From Lepraria neglecta (taxonomy: Eukaryota; Ascomycota; Lecanoromycetes; Lecanorales; Stereocaulaceae), in assembly GCA_033220425.1 (NCBI GenBank), contig CM065652.1, positions 1,240,001-1,304,000 of the forward strand: a stretch of 64,000 bases of DNA, given 5' to 3'. A program made the translations under genes and the position numbers. The notes under the pieces are model-generated. The model ran no database searches. It worked only from the letters and a program-made list of their open reading frames with translations, and had not been told where the DNA came from. Each line of letters begins with the position of its first letter. Position 1 is the stretch's first letter. This document shows positions 42,734 through 54,324 of this stretch, in pieces.

Positions 42734-45700
42734 ATGACCTCGCGTGAACGATCGTCTTCAGCACGATCAAACCACTCTGATCATAACGCAAGGCAAACAT
42801 CGACACCTTCGCCCTCCCACTATCCACAGCATTCAAACGGGTCGACCGTCCCCGAGGACTTGGTCCTAAACGACGTCCCAACTTATGGCCGCAATCCAGC
42901 ATCGTCTCTATTGATCCCATCACAAGGCATTGGCTCTCCATATCCTGCTATCTCTGGTGGAGCACCGTCAACTACTCAGGCTGCTTCCCAGAGGCCAAGA
43001 GCAAGCACTGCTGATCAAGCCGCTGGACAACAAAACATTTACCGATCTCTTCCAAACAGGACAGCAGGAAGGTCTCAGATCCCATTAGAATACATACAGG
43101 GGCAAAGATACCCCCCAGCTACTCAAATGAATACACAGTACATACCGGGGGCCCCCCTGGCGCTGCAGCAACAGAATCATATGATTTCGCTACCTCCACC
43201 CCCACCTCGTCCATCGGCCATCAACAGCTCTCATAACATGGTACCTCCGCCTCCGCCTGGTCCTCCTCCTTCAGCCACCAACAATGCTCCCACAGCGTGG
43301 ACTCAGCAAGGTTGGAGCCGCCAACAAGGCTACTTTCCTCCACCTCCGCCTTTGGGTCCAAACCAAGTCGGCAATCAGTTTGCTCAGCATCCCGCTTTTC
43401 GGAACAATCAACCTGGTTCCCTTGCCATACCTCCACCGCCCCCTCAGAATGAAGCTGTTCTGTCAGCAACGTACATACCGGGTGGAGATTCGTTTGGGCC
43501 TGGTGTTGGAATACCCGCTCTATACTCGCACCAACAGCAAGAGCCAACTGTTCAGCGTGACGAGAGCTTTTCGTACTCCGCTGCGGAGGCGAAAATGCTA
43601 GCCGATCAAAGATTCTTCAACGGGCCTACATCCGCTATCTCGCCCGGCAATGCCCTGCCTTTCAGTGACCACGACAGCTCAGCCATTCCCCAGACACCTC
43701 TGAGCCGCCACTATCCCGCACCTTTCCCAAGCAATCAAGCGCAAACTCCAGCCTCTGCTATCCAAGATGGAAATCCTCCCACAGGTCACCGTCATACCAG
43801 CAGCAACAATTCTGCAATATTATCTCCCAGCGATCCTAGTTTCCAGTGGCCACTAGACCGTGTCCTAATCTGGCTTGCCGCCAACGGCTTCTCGAACGAT
43901 TGGCAGGAAACGTTTAAGGGTCTGGATATGCACGGTACCGACTTTCTGGACTTGGGCAGAGGTAATGGCGGTAGGGGCAATTTTGGGATGATGCACCAAA
44001 TTGTCTATCCAAGACTAGCAAGAGAGTGCACCAAAAGCGGTACAGGATGGGATCAGGGCAGGGAGAGAGAAGAAGGGAAGAGAATGCGACGGTTGGTTCG
44101 CAGAATTGCGGAAGGTGCTGATGGAGGCTCGAAGCCGTTCCACGGACGTCGCGAGTCTATACAAATCTTGCCAAGCGCATCTACTGATGGAGGAGTTGAG
44201 AATTCTCCAAATCTGGGTGATGGCTTTGCTGCTACTCCAAAAACTGCCGGGGGAGGTGAAGACAGTCCTGGTATGCAATTTAGAGCTCCTGGAAATGCCC
44301 TGAATCCGTCCAAGACTCGCAGTAGTACGGCTCCAGTACCAGCCTACGCATATGGCAACCCAACTTCCAGCGATCCAGGCCTTGTCGAGATGGCCCAAAC
44401 ACCCCAAACACGGACCGGCTTTACTCGAGGTATCTTGAATAATATCAACGATGCAGCCTCGAAACGACATAGCCCTAGCGCTTCTGGCGAGATAAGTACG
44501 ACATCTGGTCCTGTATTCCTGGGTGATGCTGCTCGCTCCGGCTACGATGCCAGTCCTCAAAGCGGCAGTCCTGCAACCCAACATGCTACGCTTGCCCCCT
44601 CTACGGCTAGTGGTACTTTATCAGCTCCGCCATATGGTCGCCCCGGCCATCGGAAGACTAACAGTACTGATTCGATGGCATCTAATATTAATGCTGGCTC
44701 CACTTCCAACCTTCTGCGAGGTATGGATCGAAGAAATGGTCAAGAGAGCCATCGACCTCCAACTCTTGAAGTTGTTGGGAAGACGGGCAATGACGATGCT
44801 CCATCAAGTGCCAAAGAGCTCACGAGAGGGTTCTTGGACAGGTTCCGGAAAAGAAAGAAGGACGATTCGTCCCACCCTTCACCAGAAGATCACAATCTGG
44901 AATCACCGACAAGCCCTCTCAGCTATTACCGGCATGCTCCACCAACTTTGCCCTTCGCTCGCGCAGGTACGAATAATAGTAGTACATCCCTAGAAAGGCC
45001 CGAGTCTGCTTCGAGCAAAATGTCAGAGCACGACCGAGCAATGCGTGAGCGAGCTTACACACGCGCCAGTGGCGGGAGGAGATACGTCCTTGTCACGCCT
45101 GATCAGTGGAATTTCCGCCTTGTAGACGTTACTGAAGCTGATAATGCCGATTCCTTGCGAGAATGTATATGCAAAGGTCTCCACTACCCAGATCATGAAA
45201 TGGCTCAAATATACCTCACCGAGCCTGGCCAACTAGAGCACGACGAACCACTGTCTGACCCAATGCTACTACTTTCCAAAAATTCCCGCGCAGATTCCAC
45301 AGGTACCCTGAAATTTTTCGTCCGGCGAGGTCCTACATCAGCATCCTTAGCGCCGCCTTTGTCCGCTGGTTTGGGAATTGGCATGTCTCCTAAAGCTTCT
45401 CCACCTGCCGGTAGCCTCTTCCCGAGGAAAGCTTTAGATGATGAAGGCTATGCGCGATTGAAGACCAACGGCCGAGTACGGTCCAAGTCGCCCCCAATGA
45501 ACTCGCGGCAAAATACGCTAAAGGCTGAAGTCGCTCCTCCACGAGATCCTCCAAGATCTGTTGAGAGCACAAATGGGAATCCAAACTCCACTACAGAATC
45601 TCCTCCCGTTGGTTCAGCAAAAGAGCAGCTGCAACAACTCAGGTCTGCCCATGAGAATGGACAAGTGCCCAGTGATGAATGGGAAAAGTGGCTTTTAGCC

Positions 45701-48402
45701 GCTTGGGAGGAGCATCAGCAGGACGTACAGCAGAAAGGAAAGGTATACCAGGAAGGCAAACAGACAAAGGCGAGAAAGGAGCCCCCATCCATTGATGTCC
45801 GCGCTAGTAGCATCAAACGCGACGGAGTCATCAACTTCGACGCCCCGCGGCACTCCCCGTACGAGGAGAAGAAGGTTGAGCCCTTGGTCCCGCTAAGAAA
45901 GCCTCCAGCTCCTCCTCCAGGATCAGTTATGCTAGAGAAAGCGAACTCTCTAAGCAAGAAGACTGGCGACTCCCTTCGGTCGTCAATCTCTAGCCAGTCT
46001 GACCTAACAAAGAGACGGTCCTTGGGAGATGCGATACCAGAGGAGATGGCAGAGCGAGGTCCTCGGAAAGCTGTTACAGTAACGCCATCAATCAGTGCAG
46101 GTATTGGGGAGGCTTTGGAGGAAACTGGTAAAGTGCCTGGCTCGGTGGGTAAACCAATTGGATCTAGAAGGAACATGTCCCTACGCAACAATCGCAACCA
46201 GGTAAATGGTGGGAAGCCTTCTACTTCTTTGCAGACGATCGGTTTTGGACAGAATGGCACCGGCAAGAATAGCCCAGGTGGGTCTCCCCGAAGTCCTGGC
46301 TTCACCTACGGCAAGAACGATATGCTGTTCAAAATTCCTGACTATCAAGAAGACGTTCCCGACGGTACAGAATCTCGCAGACCGAGTCTGGCTTTGCAGA
46401 CACAAATGGTAAAGAATCCTTCCGTCGAAATGATACAGAGATCGCCAAACATCAGTCCGTCCTCCCAACACCCACCATCACGGAAAGGATCAGTCTTTGG
46501 CCGGCCCAAGTCTTACGGACCTATTACCTCATTCAAGGAAAGCGAAATCACTTTTGATCAGCGACCTAGTCTGGAAAAGGGATCAGATGATGACTCGGAA
46601 GATGGGCTTTTTGCAAAACCTCTCGCAAAGAGTGACGGAAAGAAACCTTCCGTAGGAGATAATGCTGGAGTGCAGAGACGCCCGACGCTTACTCTGAACA
46701 CTGATGGTAGCCGGCGCAGCATCAAAGGACGATCTGTAACTTTCAAGACACCTGAAACGTCGACCAGCACGTCTACAGCACAATCAAGCGAGGGACCTGA
46801 GCTCGACGATGAAGGTCACCCTGTCCAGTCGGCTCTGCCGAAGATCGAGCGGCATATTCCTGATTCAAGTACATCGGCGGCAACATCAGCAGAGTACCCA
46901 GACCCGGCCAAACTCGCGAGACGACAGTCCTTTGCTAGGGACGACGTTTGGGCCAATCGTCCACCCGCGGAAGATCTACTGAACAACCTCGATGCTTTCT
47001 TCCCGAACCTTGACCTGGACCAACCTGTAGTCGAGGACCTTGTGGGTTCCCCCCTACGTCTCCCAATGCTGGAGTGGATCAAAATCCTACGGACGCTGCC
47101 ACCTCCGAGCCGTCATTTGCTCAGCGGCGTATCATCAGGACATCTCTGTATGATCGAGGAGTCCGCCCTGATTCGATAGCCGAAGAGCCCGACACGTTAG
47201 GCTCTGAAGACTCGACGCTCAAAAGCAGAATTACCATGGATTCGATGGCCGCACGAAGCATGCGCAAGAGTGGAGGCTTGGGCAGGATGAAGTCTATTCG
47301 TGATGTAGCGCGAGGAGCTTACGAAGGGACGACGAAGAGAAATACCCAGGTAACAATGAGCACTAAATCGACCAATATCATGCGTCGGAAGAGCACGAAA
47401 ATGTTTGGTGCAAATATTGTCCAGATCAAGCCTGGACGAGGTAGCCGCGTCAGTCTCATTGAGCAGGTGCCAAAAGGCCTACCAGCTGGCGTTAACTCAT
47501 TTCAAATCGGTAGAGGTCAGCTCATTGGCAAAGGAAGCTATGGGCGAGTCTATCTAGGAATCAACTTTACGACAGGAGAATTCTTAGCAGTCAAGCAAGT
47601 TGAGGTCAACCAGAGAGCAGCGGGCCAAGACAAAGAGAAAATGAAGGAAATGGTCAGCGCTCTCGACCAAGAGATCGACACTATGCAGCATCTCGAGCAC
47701 CCGAACATCGTGCAGTATCTTGGTTGCGAACGCAAGGAATACTCCATCTCCATCTTCCTCGAATATATATCCGGTGGTAGCGTCGGCAGCTGTCTCCGCA
47801 AACACGGCAAGTTCGAAGAAGACCTCGTCAGCCATCTCACAAGCCAAACCCTCGCCGGGCTCGCCTACCTTCACGACAAAGGCGTGTTACATCGCGACCT
47901 CAAAGCCGATAACATTCTGCTCGACGTTGACGGTACATGCAAAATCTCCGACTTCGGCATCTCGAAGAAAACAGACAACATCTACGGCAACGACGTCACA
48001 AACAGCATGCAAGGCTCCGTCTTCTGGATGGCACCTGAAGTCATCCGTTCCCAAGGCCAAGGCTACAGCGCTAAAGTCGACATCTGGTCACTCGGCTGCG
48101 TAGTGCTCGAGATGTTTGCTGGCCGTCGCCCATGGAGCAAAGAAGAAGCCATCGGCGCCATCTACAAGCTCGGAAGCCTGAATCAAGCACCGCCGATTCC
48201 CGATGACGTCAGCAGTCCAGGAGCAATTTCTTTCATGTTGGATTGCTTCCAGACCAATCCCAGCGAGAGGCCGACTGCGGAGACGTTGCTCACTCATCCG
48301 TTTTGTCGGCCGGCTGATTTCAACTTTTTGGACACGGAGTTGCATCGGAAGATTGCAGAGGCGGGTGGTGATGTTAAGTATACTGGGCAGTACTCTAAGT
48401 AA
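42734..48402 (+). CDS. BCK1: BCK1-type MAP kinase kinase kinase (cell-wall integrity pathway), apparent one-base frameshift
   Basis: BCK1 acts below protein kinase C in the cell-wall integrity cascade and phosphorylates the MKK-type MAPKK. The first frame (from 42734) has a long Pro/Ser/Gln-rich region with poly-Pro tracts. A SAM-like helical domain follows (WPLDRVLIWLAANGFSNDWQ, about residues 373-440), then a Ras-association-like segment (GGRRYVLVTPDQWNFRLVDV, about 775-865). It ends in a different frame at 47179, whereas the kinase frame opens near 47055. One additional C in the CCCCCC run at 47049-47054 joins them as VGSP/PTSPNAGVDQNP and gives about 1889 residues. The kinase domain (about 47500-48310) is complete: GKGSYGRVYLG, LAVKQVEV, HRDLKADNILLDV, SDFGISKK, MAPEVI. 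No acceptable intron fits both frames. I regard the break as a probable assembly slip. Confidence 0.9.
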
Positions 48403-48709
48403 TTTTGTTTTGAGCATTCGTCAGTTGAGCGTACTCGTTCGGATATGAGCGAGTCTGATCGGTTGAGGTATTATGGGTGTGCAGTATTGTTGTTTCCTAA
48501 TGATACCATGTGCAATGATTATGAGCGTCGGCGCTTCTGATGTAAGGATACTGATTTCTGCCAGCTAGGCAGCAAAGCGGCTGCCTCTCTAGCAAGTCGA
48601 ATGAGCATTAGAAACACATATTCAGTTCGCAATTTGAGCGGACAGCAGCCTGGATTTCTCACTTTCCCCAAGGAACCGTTCCAGTGATGGCAGCTTGCCG
48701 GACGGAAAA
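48403..48709. other. Short intergenic gap between convergent genes
   Basis: About 300 bp between the BCK1 stop and the GrpB-family stop. It holds only 3' untranslated sequence as far as I can see. Confidence 0.45.
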
Positions 48710-49396
48710 CTAAAGCTCCAGGTACTTTGGCTCACGAGGCTGAACAAATGCTACCTTCTCATCAACCTCTTCGTCAGACCAACCAGCCTTCCTTAAAATC
48801 TTCCTGATAATACCGCTCTTCCTTATCGAATACTGCGCGACATCTTCCTGCTCTCTCTTGGCTGCTACCTCGATCTTCACCGTCTCATACTCCCTCCTCA
48901 GCTCCTCCTCTTTCCTCAGCGTTTGTCTCAGCGCAAGACAGCTCCTGTGCTATTAAAATATCAGAACAACCCTCGGGGCAGGCAAATTCGTCCAAGGCCT
49001 GGCACTCACCGGTATCCCCCTCTCCGGTACAACATGCAAACTCTTAAACGGCTCAACCCCATTCAACTTCAAACTCCACCGCCCTTTTACTCCGCCTTCG
49101 CCCGTGTCGTTCGAATAACCGCCTTGGCCGGGTCGGCGGGCCCAGCCTAGTGTTTCCATAATCTGCAGTCGCTTGATCTCATGGAACTCATCCGCGGCAA
49201 TGACCAGAAGTATATCGATGATAGGTTTCGCAGCCAATCCGGGCACCGAAGTTGAGCCGACATGTTCGATTGAGATAAAAGAGACGTTGTTGAAGGCGAG
49301 GTCTGAGGCGAGCTCGGCGGCGATGGCGGCGAATTCGAGGGGCCAGCGTGGGCGGTAGGCGTGGAAGTACTCGTGTTCTTTGAAGTCGAGGCCCAT
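48710..49396 (-). CDS. GrpB/UPF0157 family nucleotidyltransferase-like protein
   Basis: Exons 49396..49010 and 48949..48710 (60-bp intron, donor GTGAGT, acceptor AATAG) encode 208 residues. The core shows the GrpB pattern: YRPRWPLEFAAIAAELASDL, then IEHVGSTSVPGLAAKPIIDI, where the GS and later D resemble the nucleotidyltransferase-fold signature. FKSLHVVPERGIP continues across the splice into HRSCLALRQTLRKEEELR. The C-terminal exon is a charged helix-rich extension (REYETVKIEVAAKREQEDVA, and a basic RKSGIIRKILRKAGW). In the genomes where the family is known its substrate is not established. The acceptor one AG upstream of a second AG keeps the frame and is preferred. Confidence 0.85.
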
Positions 49397-50285
49397 CGTT
49401 GTCGCTGGGGGTTGCGAGGTTGAGGTTTAGGTGAAAGGGCTGCGAGCTAAGGATGAAGGATGAGGTGGAAGGATGATGTTGAAGGGTGAGGAAGTTCGCT
49501 GAGTGCGGTGACCGGAGTATGTCTGGAGTGGCACGGAAGTTGGTGGGGGATGAATGTTCGATGATGGAGGGAGTGGAGGGTTTTTTTCAGATAGTGTACT
49601 GATTTCAGCGTGAATGTGGAGTATCTTAGGCATGATGAAGGAAGTACTGAGACCAAGTGAATCATTGAGTCCCGGTGAATATCCCAGTAAGAAGAAGTGA
49701 GCGGCATTTCTCAGTGGTATAAGTCTTTTGATGCTTTGACTTTGTCTGTTTGACAGGTGATGGAGCAATCGATTGATTACACTTGAGCGTCGAGATCTAT
49801 CAATTTAAAAGGCTAATAACCCTCCTATCAGCTTCTTTAGCAATTATTTAAGCACGGTTTCTGCAAGTTTGACGGGTTGCTGAGCGCGAAATCGTCTGTT
49901 TAAGAATTGCTTGAGCAATGATCTTGCCAGTAATCAGGGGAATTCTTCAAAAGAACAAGATAATTCGGGTCCTTGCCTAGCCAAAAACGACCCTGTTCTA
50001 ACATGTTTGACAGGATTCGCTCCGCAAATATGAGATCTGACTTGCACCTTTCAAGTTTTCGTCCTTCACATCATCCAGTCGAAGAGGGTAGACGCCCGTT
50101 CGTTGGTGAATCTGAAATGTTTTGAGGCGAGCGTATTCCGTTCACGCAAGCAAATAAAAGCTGCTAACAGATTGGTCTCGCTTCTTTTCGTCCACGATCC
50201 TAATTGACTTGACAAAGCACGCAACAACGCACAATCACAACTTCCCACCCTCTCCTCCTCCCCTCTTCGCCGCCTTCCACAAACC
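49397..50285. other. Spacer without a supported gene
   Basis: About 890 bp: the GrpB-family upstream region and the 3' flank of the RNase H-like gene. The right half is AT-rich. No domain-bearing ORF. Confidence 0.45.
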
Positions 50286-50985
50286 TCAAGAAGTCACCAT
50301 ACCAAGCCCCCTCCAATCCGGCTCCCTCGCATTCTTCGCCACAAGCGCCCCGCCCCTCGCATCCTCCGCAACCTTGTTGTCCTCCTTCCCAATCAGCCAG
50401 AATTGCACAATGACACCCTTGTTATCGCATTGGAGTAATAAATTGATCAAAATATCCCAGAGATCGGCGTTCTCTTCGTGATCGCACTTCGTGTATTTCC
50501 ATGTGTTGGTGCAGATTGTATTGATTAAATAGGCGGAGTCGCATGCGAGGACTAGTGAGATATGAAATTAGCGTATAACCTTTGAATAAAGGCAGGAGTA
50601 TGAGCCCGGAAGATCACTTACCAACCCTATCAAATCCCTCGCCCATCCACTCACCCATCCCCACCCCAACCGTGACATTAGCAGCCCTCAAGCTCAAGTC
50701 TATGGCCTACTTGCGTCTGTGGGTTCCAGTGGATACCGTATCCCGCTCTCGCAGTCGAATCCCCCTCGTTAGAACAGAATCCGGAGATGAAGATGACGGT
50801 TTGGCGGTTGTTTGTTTTGCGGATGAGACGAGGGGCAGGGAAGGAGCGGCTGTTGTGCGCGTTATGGAAGAGTTCGAGGGGTTTGGGTTCGGTGAGAGTG
50901 TGGGTTAGGGGTGGAGAGAAATCGTGGAGGGTGCTGGATTCGCTGTGGGAGATTGGGGGAGGGTGGCAGCATATTGAGGACTTTG
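50286..50985 (-). pseudogene. RNase H-like protein gene, broken
   Basis: Two parts on the minus strand, separated by a 70-bp intron (50552-50621, donor GTAAGT), show an RNase H fold. Before the intron: TVIFISGFCSNEGDSTARAG, YGIHW, then after a one-base shift at about 50686-50697, RAANVTVGVGMGEWM and EGFDRVVLACDSAYLI across the splice. After it: TWKYTKCDHEENADLWDILI, VIVQFWLIGKEDNKVAED. Three of the usual acidic sites can be placed. The first is not Asp here (FISG instead of the usual D-G), so catalysis is doubtful even with the frame repaired. No clear start codon is found upstream. Ends at TGA 50286-50288. Such RNase H-like genes are common in ascomycetes and may be domesticated; function unknown. 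Confidence 0.65.
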
Positions 50986-51674
50986 ATGCTGGTAGTTAGT
51001 GTGCGAAGACGGGAATTTGCTTGATGGGTCAGAGTAGCAGGTTTGAAACTAGGGATTGCAAGTGTTGTTGTGGACTATCTTTTGGAAAATGGTGAAGTAT
51101 GAAGGACATGGATTTAAAATCTTTTATGGGCAATGTAGAGAAGAAGACATGGTGTTAATGACAAAGTGTTCGATATCTTAAAGTGTCATCTAACACCCAG
51201 CTTGGTCGGCAGAAAAGGCATCTAAGCTACAGAGCCATGTCCCAAATCTGATCAAGATCTTGGAGTCATGAAAGTGGCAAGAGATTTGGGAGAAATTGCC
51301 AGCAAACAGGGTACACGAGTCACAAAAGTTCACTGATTGCGTGGCAAGATGAGAACCTGACCTTTTGACCGAGCGGCTAAGCTAGAGTGAATGATTGTTG
51401 CTACGATGTGGCTAAGTTTTCTACATCGATGTCGATGGCAAGTATTGCATGGTTTCTATGACTGGAGATCTGGAAAAGTGGCAATGGCGAGGTTACACTT
51501 GCCCATGCTGAGTAACTTGAGATTTCGCCTGAATAGTACACCGCTGAGCACGCTATATAGGCAATAGATTTTTAACACAAGTCCCAAGATTTCGTACGGC
51601 TCACTTCCGCTCGTGGGGGGCTTCTGCCAACCATCTTACTTTTTATCGACTGAGAATACAGCTGCAACGTCATT
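50986..51674. other. Spacer without a supported gene
   Basis: About 690 bp, rather AT-rich toward the right. No ORF with a domain, no repeat noticed. Confidence 0.45.
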
Positions 51675-52011
51675 TTACGGCTGGTCTCTGCCTCTTTCGT
51701 TCTGCCAGCGTTGTAACATTGTCTGTTCGTTCGAGGCATGCTGCAAATCCTGTTGAGTTGTCCCTTGTATCTGCTCTTTCGATGGGCCAGCTCCCCAGTC
51801 GCGTTGTACTTCGTACTCTTGATATGCAGCGAAGCTTGGGCATGCTTGCTTAGAGTCCTTTTCGAAGCTCAAAGTCTGTGACATGTCAGTCCGGCTGGCA
51901 GATGGACCTTAAACTTGGTTCGGTAACTTTAATACACACTTGATTATTCTGCTTGTCCTTGGAGGAATCTTTTGTCGACGATGCAGATGCTTGAGGGTCC
52001 GGGTTGGGCAT
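51675..52011 (-). CDS. Small unknown protein, 90 residues, two exons
   Basis: Exon 1 (52011..51940) begins MPNPDPQASASSTKDSSKDK. A 64-bp intron (donor GTGTGT, acceptor GTCACAG, branch CTGAC) joins in phase 0 to exon 2 (51875..51675) with TLSFEKDSKQACPSFAAYQE, YEVQRDWGAGPSKEQIQGTT and a Gln-rich end. Total 90 residues. It is hydrophilic, with one Cys, no signal peptide and no membrane segment. I do not recognise a family name, but the clean splice signals and phase support a real gene. A reading that starts in exon 2 (MSQTLSF) is possible but has no better support. Confidence 0.6.
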
Positions 52012-52154
52012 CTTTGCCAGCACGCGGGCCTAGTGAGATCTAGGAATCATGAACAAATTACCTTGTGTTGGGATGTAAGTGGGTGAAGACGTACAGTTGA
52101 GTTGTGGGTGGCTTTGATGAGTTACCAGACCTAACTGCTTAAGGACTTAGTAGA

Positions 52155-53063
52155 TTAATATGTATACCAAGATGATGGAATATGTCGCGAATGCGGCCTA
52201 TAAGAATGACATCTAGGGCAACCACCCTTAAATCCTTCAGTCTCCTTAGGCATTGTTTGCGAAATTTGGAGAGGTCTTGACCGACCGTGGTCGACTCTGC
52301 GATTTGAAGGGATCTTCGCCTCATAGATGAGGGAATGCAGCAATCCTACAGCTGAGCGTTTGATACACTGTGGACGCCACTTGATACTCTTCAGCGCGTC
52401 TCGAGGATTCCCTTCTGGCGTGTATCCGCAAAATTTGAGATCAACTAGTGAAGCGTAATGATGGTAGAATAGCCACTCAACAGTGTAAGTACTTATTGGA
52501 CAGAGGTGATCCCAGCTATATAGATTAAGTAAGTGTGTAATTCTCATAGTGGAAACATGGAGTATGGCCTTGGGACTTACCACATACTGGAATGAACAAA
52601 TTTGATCTTTTGGTATCTTCTCGACGAGCCGGTCGACTAAGGTGTTCAAGGCAATGGAAAAGCACTTACCAGGCTCAAACGACAAACGTAGTTGACTCGA
52701 CTGGTCGGATCTAAGGTTCTGTTGTGTGGTTATCCTAAGGTTTCGGGTGTATTGAAGAGCATACCCGGACGAATTGATAAGGTTTTCGAGTGACACAAGG
52801 GGAGCCCATTGCAACGGTGCTCTTATAGTAACGGTTTTAAAGATGTAGGGTAAGCCAACAGACCTGAGTCTTTTGCAAGTGAGGCTTATGTTGTTGAAAT
52901 CTCGATGATGTGGAACCTATGTACATCTAGTATAAGTTTCTGTTTCGTTGTTCAAGTAGTGCAAGGAGTTCTTGAAGCTTACGTAGTCGAGGATCATATC
53001 CTGTAGCTCCGTTGGAAGGGCCTCCAGTGGGACATGTCTGGACGAAGGGTTTGTACCCTCCAT
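52155..53063 (-). CDS. F-box protein with LRR-like C-terminus
   Basis: Exons 53063..52983, 52916..52588 and 52515..52155 join in phase to 256 residues. The N-terminal F-box reads VPLEALPTELQDMILDY/VPHHRDFNN and ISLTCKRLRSVGLPYIFKTV, split by a 66-bp intron (GTAAGC). Fungal F-box proteins of this type recruit targets to SCF ubiquitin ligases. After it comes the usual helical/LRR-like part (LVDRLVEKIPKDQICSFH/WDHLCP, then VEWLFYHHYASLVDLKFC); the second intron uses donor GTATGT. The last 60 residues (from about 52330) read poorly. A neighbouring frame (52139-52324) with LKDLRVVALDVILIGRIRDI looks more LRR-like, so a further short intron or frameshift near 52310 is possible and the true C-terminus is uncertain. 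Target unknown. Confidence 0.7.
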
Positions 53064-53381
53064 TATCGGTCGTATTCCGGAAGTTGTTGTATTGATTGTT
53101 CCGGACTTTATTTTGACCAGGAATGCGTCCTGTAATATATTTTAGTTATGCAGTCGGGACAGATAAATGGGGGTCTGCAAATTGATCCTTTTCAAGATTA
53201 TCTGCAGACACAAAGGACATGTGTGAAAAAAGAAACACAATAACAGAATATACAGAAACGAGCTTAGTAAGAAAAGATACAGCGTTGTAATAATTACTGG
53301 TGGTTAACACCTACAGATGTCAACCATTTCAAATGCTAAATCACTCAGAGTATAACACTACTCTCTTGCCTAGCTCCACTC
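53064..53381. other. F-box gene upstream region
   Basis: About 320 bp, AT-rich, no coding signal. Probably the promoter of the F-box gene. Confidence 0.4.
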
Positions 53382-53416
53382 CCGTGTCCCATAATATTGC
53401 TTATTATGGGACACGG
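53382..53416. repeat. Perfect 15-bp hairpin (inverted repeat)
   Basis: Arms CCGTGTCCCATAATA (53382-53396) and its exact complement (53402-53416) around a 5-nt loop. It could be a tiny inverted-repeat remnant, as it lies 75 bp from a larger MITE. Confidence 0.75.
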
Positions 53417-53492
53417 TATCCGCTTCCTGACCCTGAACACTTGAGCCAAAATCCCAGCTTCCGTCGAACAAGATGGGCAATTTGAGGCTCGA

Positions 53493-53915
53493 CCAAGTTG
53501 TCACACCCACCAAGTTGTCAGCCCTGTAGGGCTGAACATCAAAATTTTGCAAATTTTTATTGCATATGTGACTTATTCAACACCAAATACTAGTAACTCT
53601 ACTATATCTAAATTTACCGCCCGCAAGGCGTCAGAAGAAGATTATAACTCTGCGGTTAAGGTTGACTACTACGGATCTACAGCAAGGACGGTGGAAGGCG
53701 CAGGCGAGGACGAGCAGCAGAGCTCTGGGGACCTTAAGAAGCAACCAATAGGAAGAGGGCAACGTATAAGGAAGCCCCGCAAGGCTAAGATATAGCTAGC
53801 AACCTGAATGGAGTCCAAAAAGTCCAAATCTGCAATAAAAATTTTCAGATTTGCAAATTTTTGATGTTCAGCCCTACAGGGCTGACAGCTTGGGGGGTTT
53901 GACAACTTGGGGGGT
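53493..53915. mobile_element. Inverted-repeat element of about 420 bp with about 70-bp arms
   Basis: The left end (CCAAGTTGTCACACCCACC, then AAGTTGTCAGCCCTGTAGGG, continuing to a poly-T tract and TTGCA near 53565) is repeated inverted at the right end (about 53833-53915). The arms match over about 70 bp with a few differences; the right arm has a small insertion. A GTCAGCCCTGTAGGGCTGAACATC palindrome-like core sits inside each arm. The interior keeps a 53547-53795 reading frame ending IGRGQRIRKPRKAKI, possibly the last part of a former transposase. No clean target duplication was identified, so the superfamily is open. Confidence 0.75.
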
Positions 53916-54324
53916 GAATCCTTCTACCAGTTTGTTGTGCTCGTGCTATCAACTGAAGAATAGCAGCGGGGAATTCTCTGACCCATACGACCGGAATGGT
54001 CACCATAGACGGACATGATATTCTCTCAATGACAGAAGTAGAACTCTGAGGAAAGCACGACCAATACCGCAAATACACTAGCAATTGGCCCGCTTACTTC
54101 ACGCGATCGAGGCAACCCAACGCGCTCTTGGCATGACGCGCATAAAGTGGGTCTTGGAGGGCGGCCAAGGCTGCCAAGCTTGCCCCTCCAAGGCAATACA
54201 TAAAACATTCCGCGAGTCATCTTCTCCTGCAAATCCTTATCAAACATCCCCCCTGTTGTCAAATCATCTCTAGGACCATCATTATTTGACAGAGACATTG
54301 CTGCAGAAGAAGAGATCTGTGAAA
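53916..54324. other. Spacer, 3' of the element and 5' of the small glycine/glutamine gene
   Basis: About 410 bp with no ORF that I support; contains the promoter of the small gene at 54325. Confidence 0.4.

Noticed and set aside
50582-51000. Plus-strand ORF of 108 residues opposite the RNase H-like gene
   Set aside because: It is the complement of the minus-strand RNase H-like coding sequence and has no independent support.
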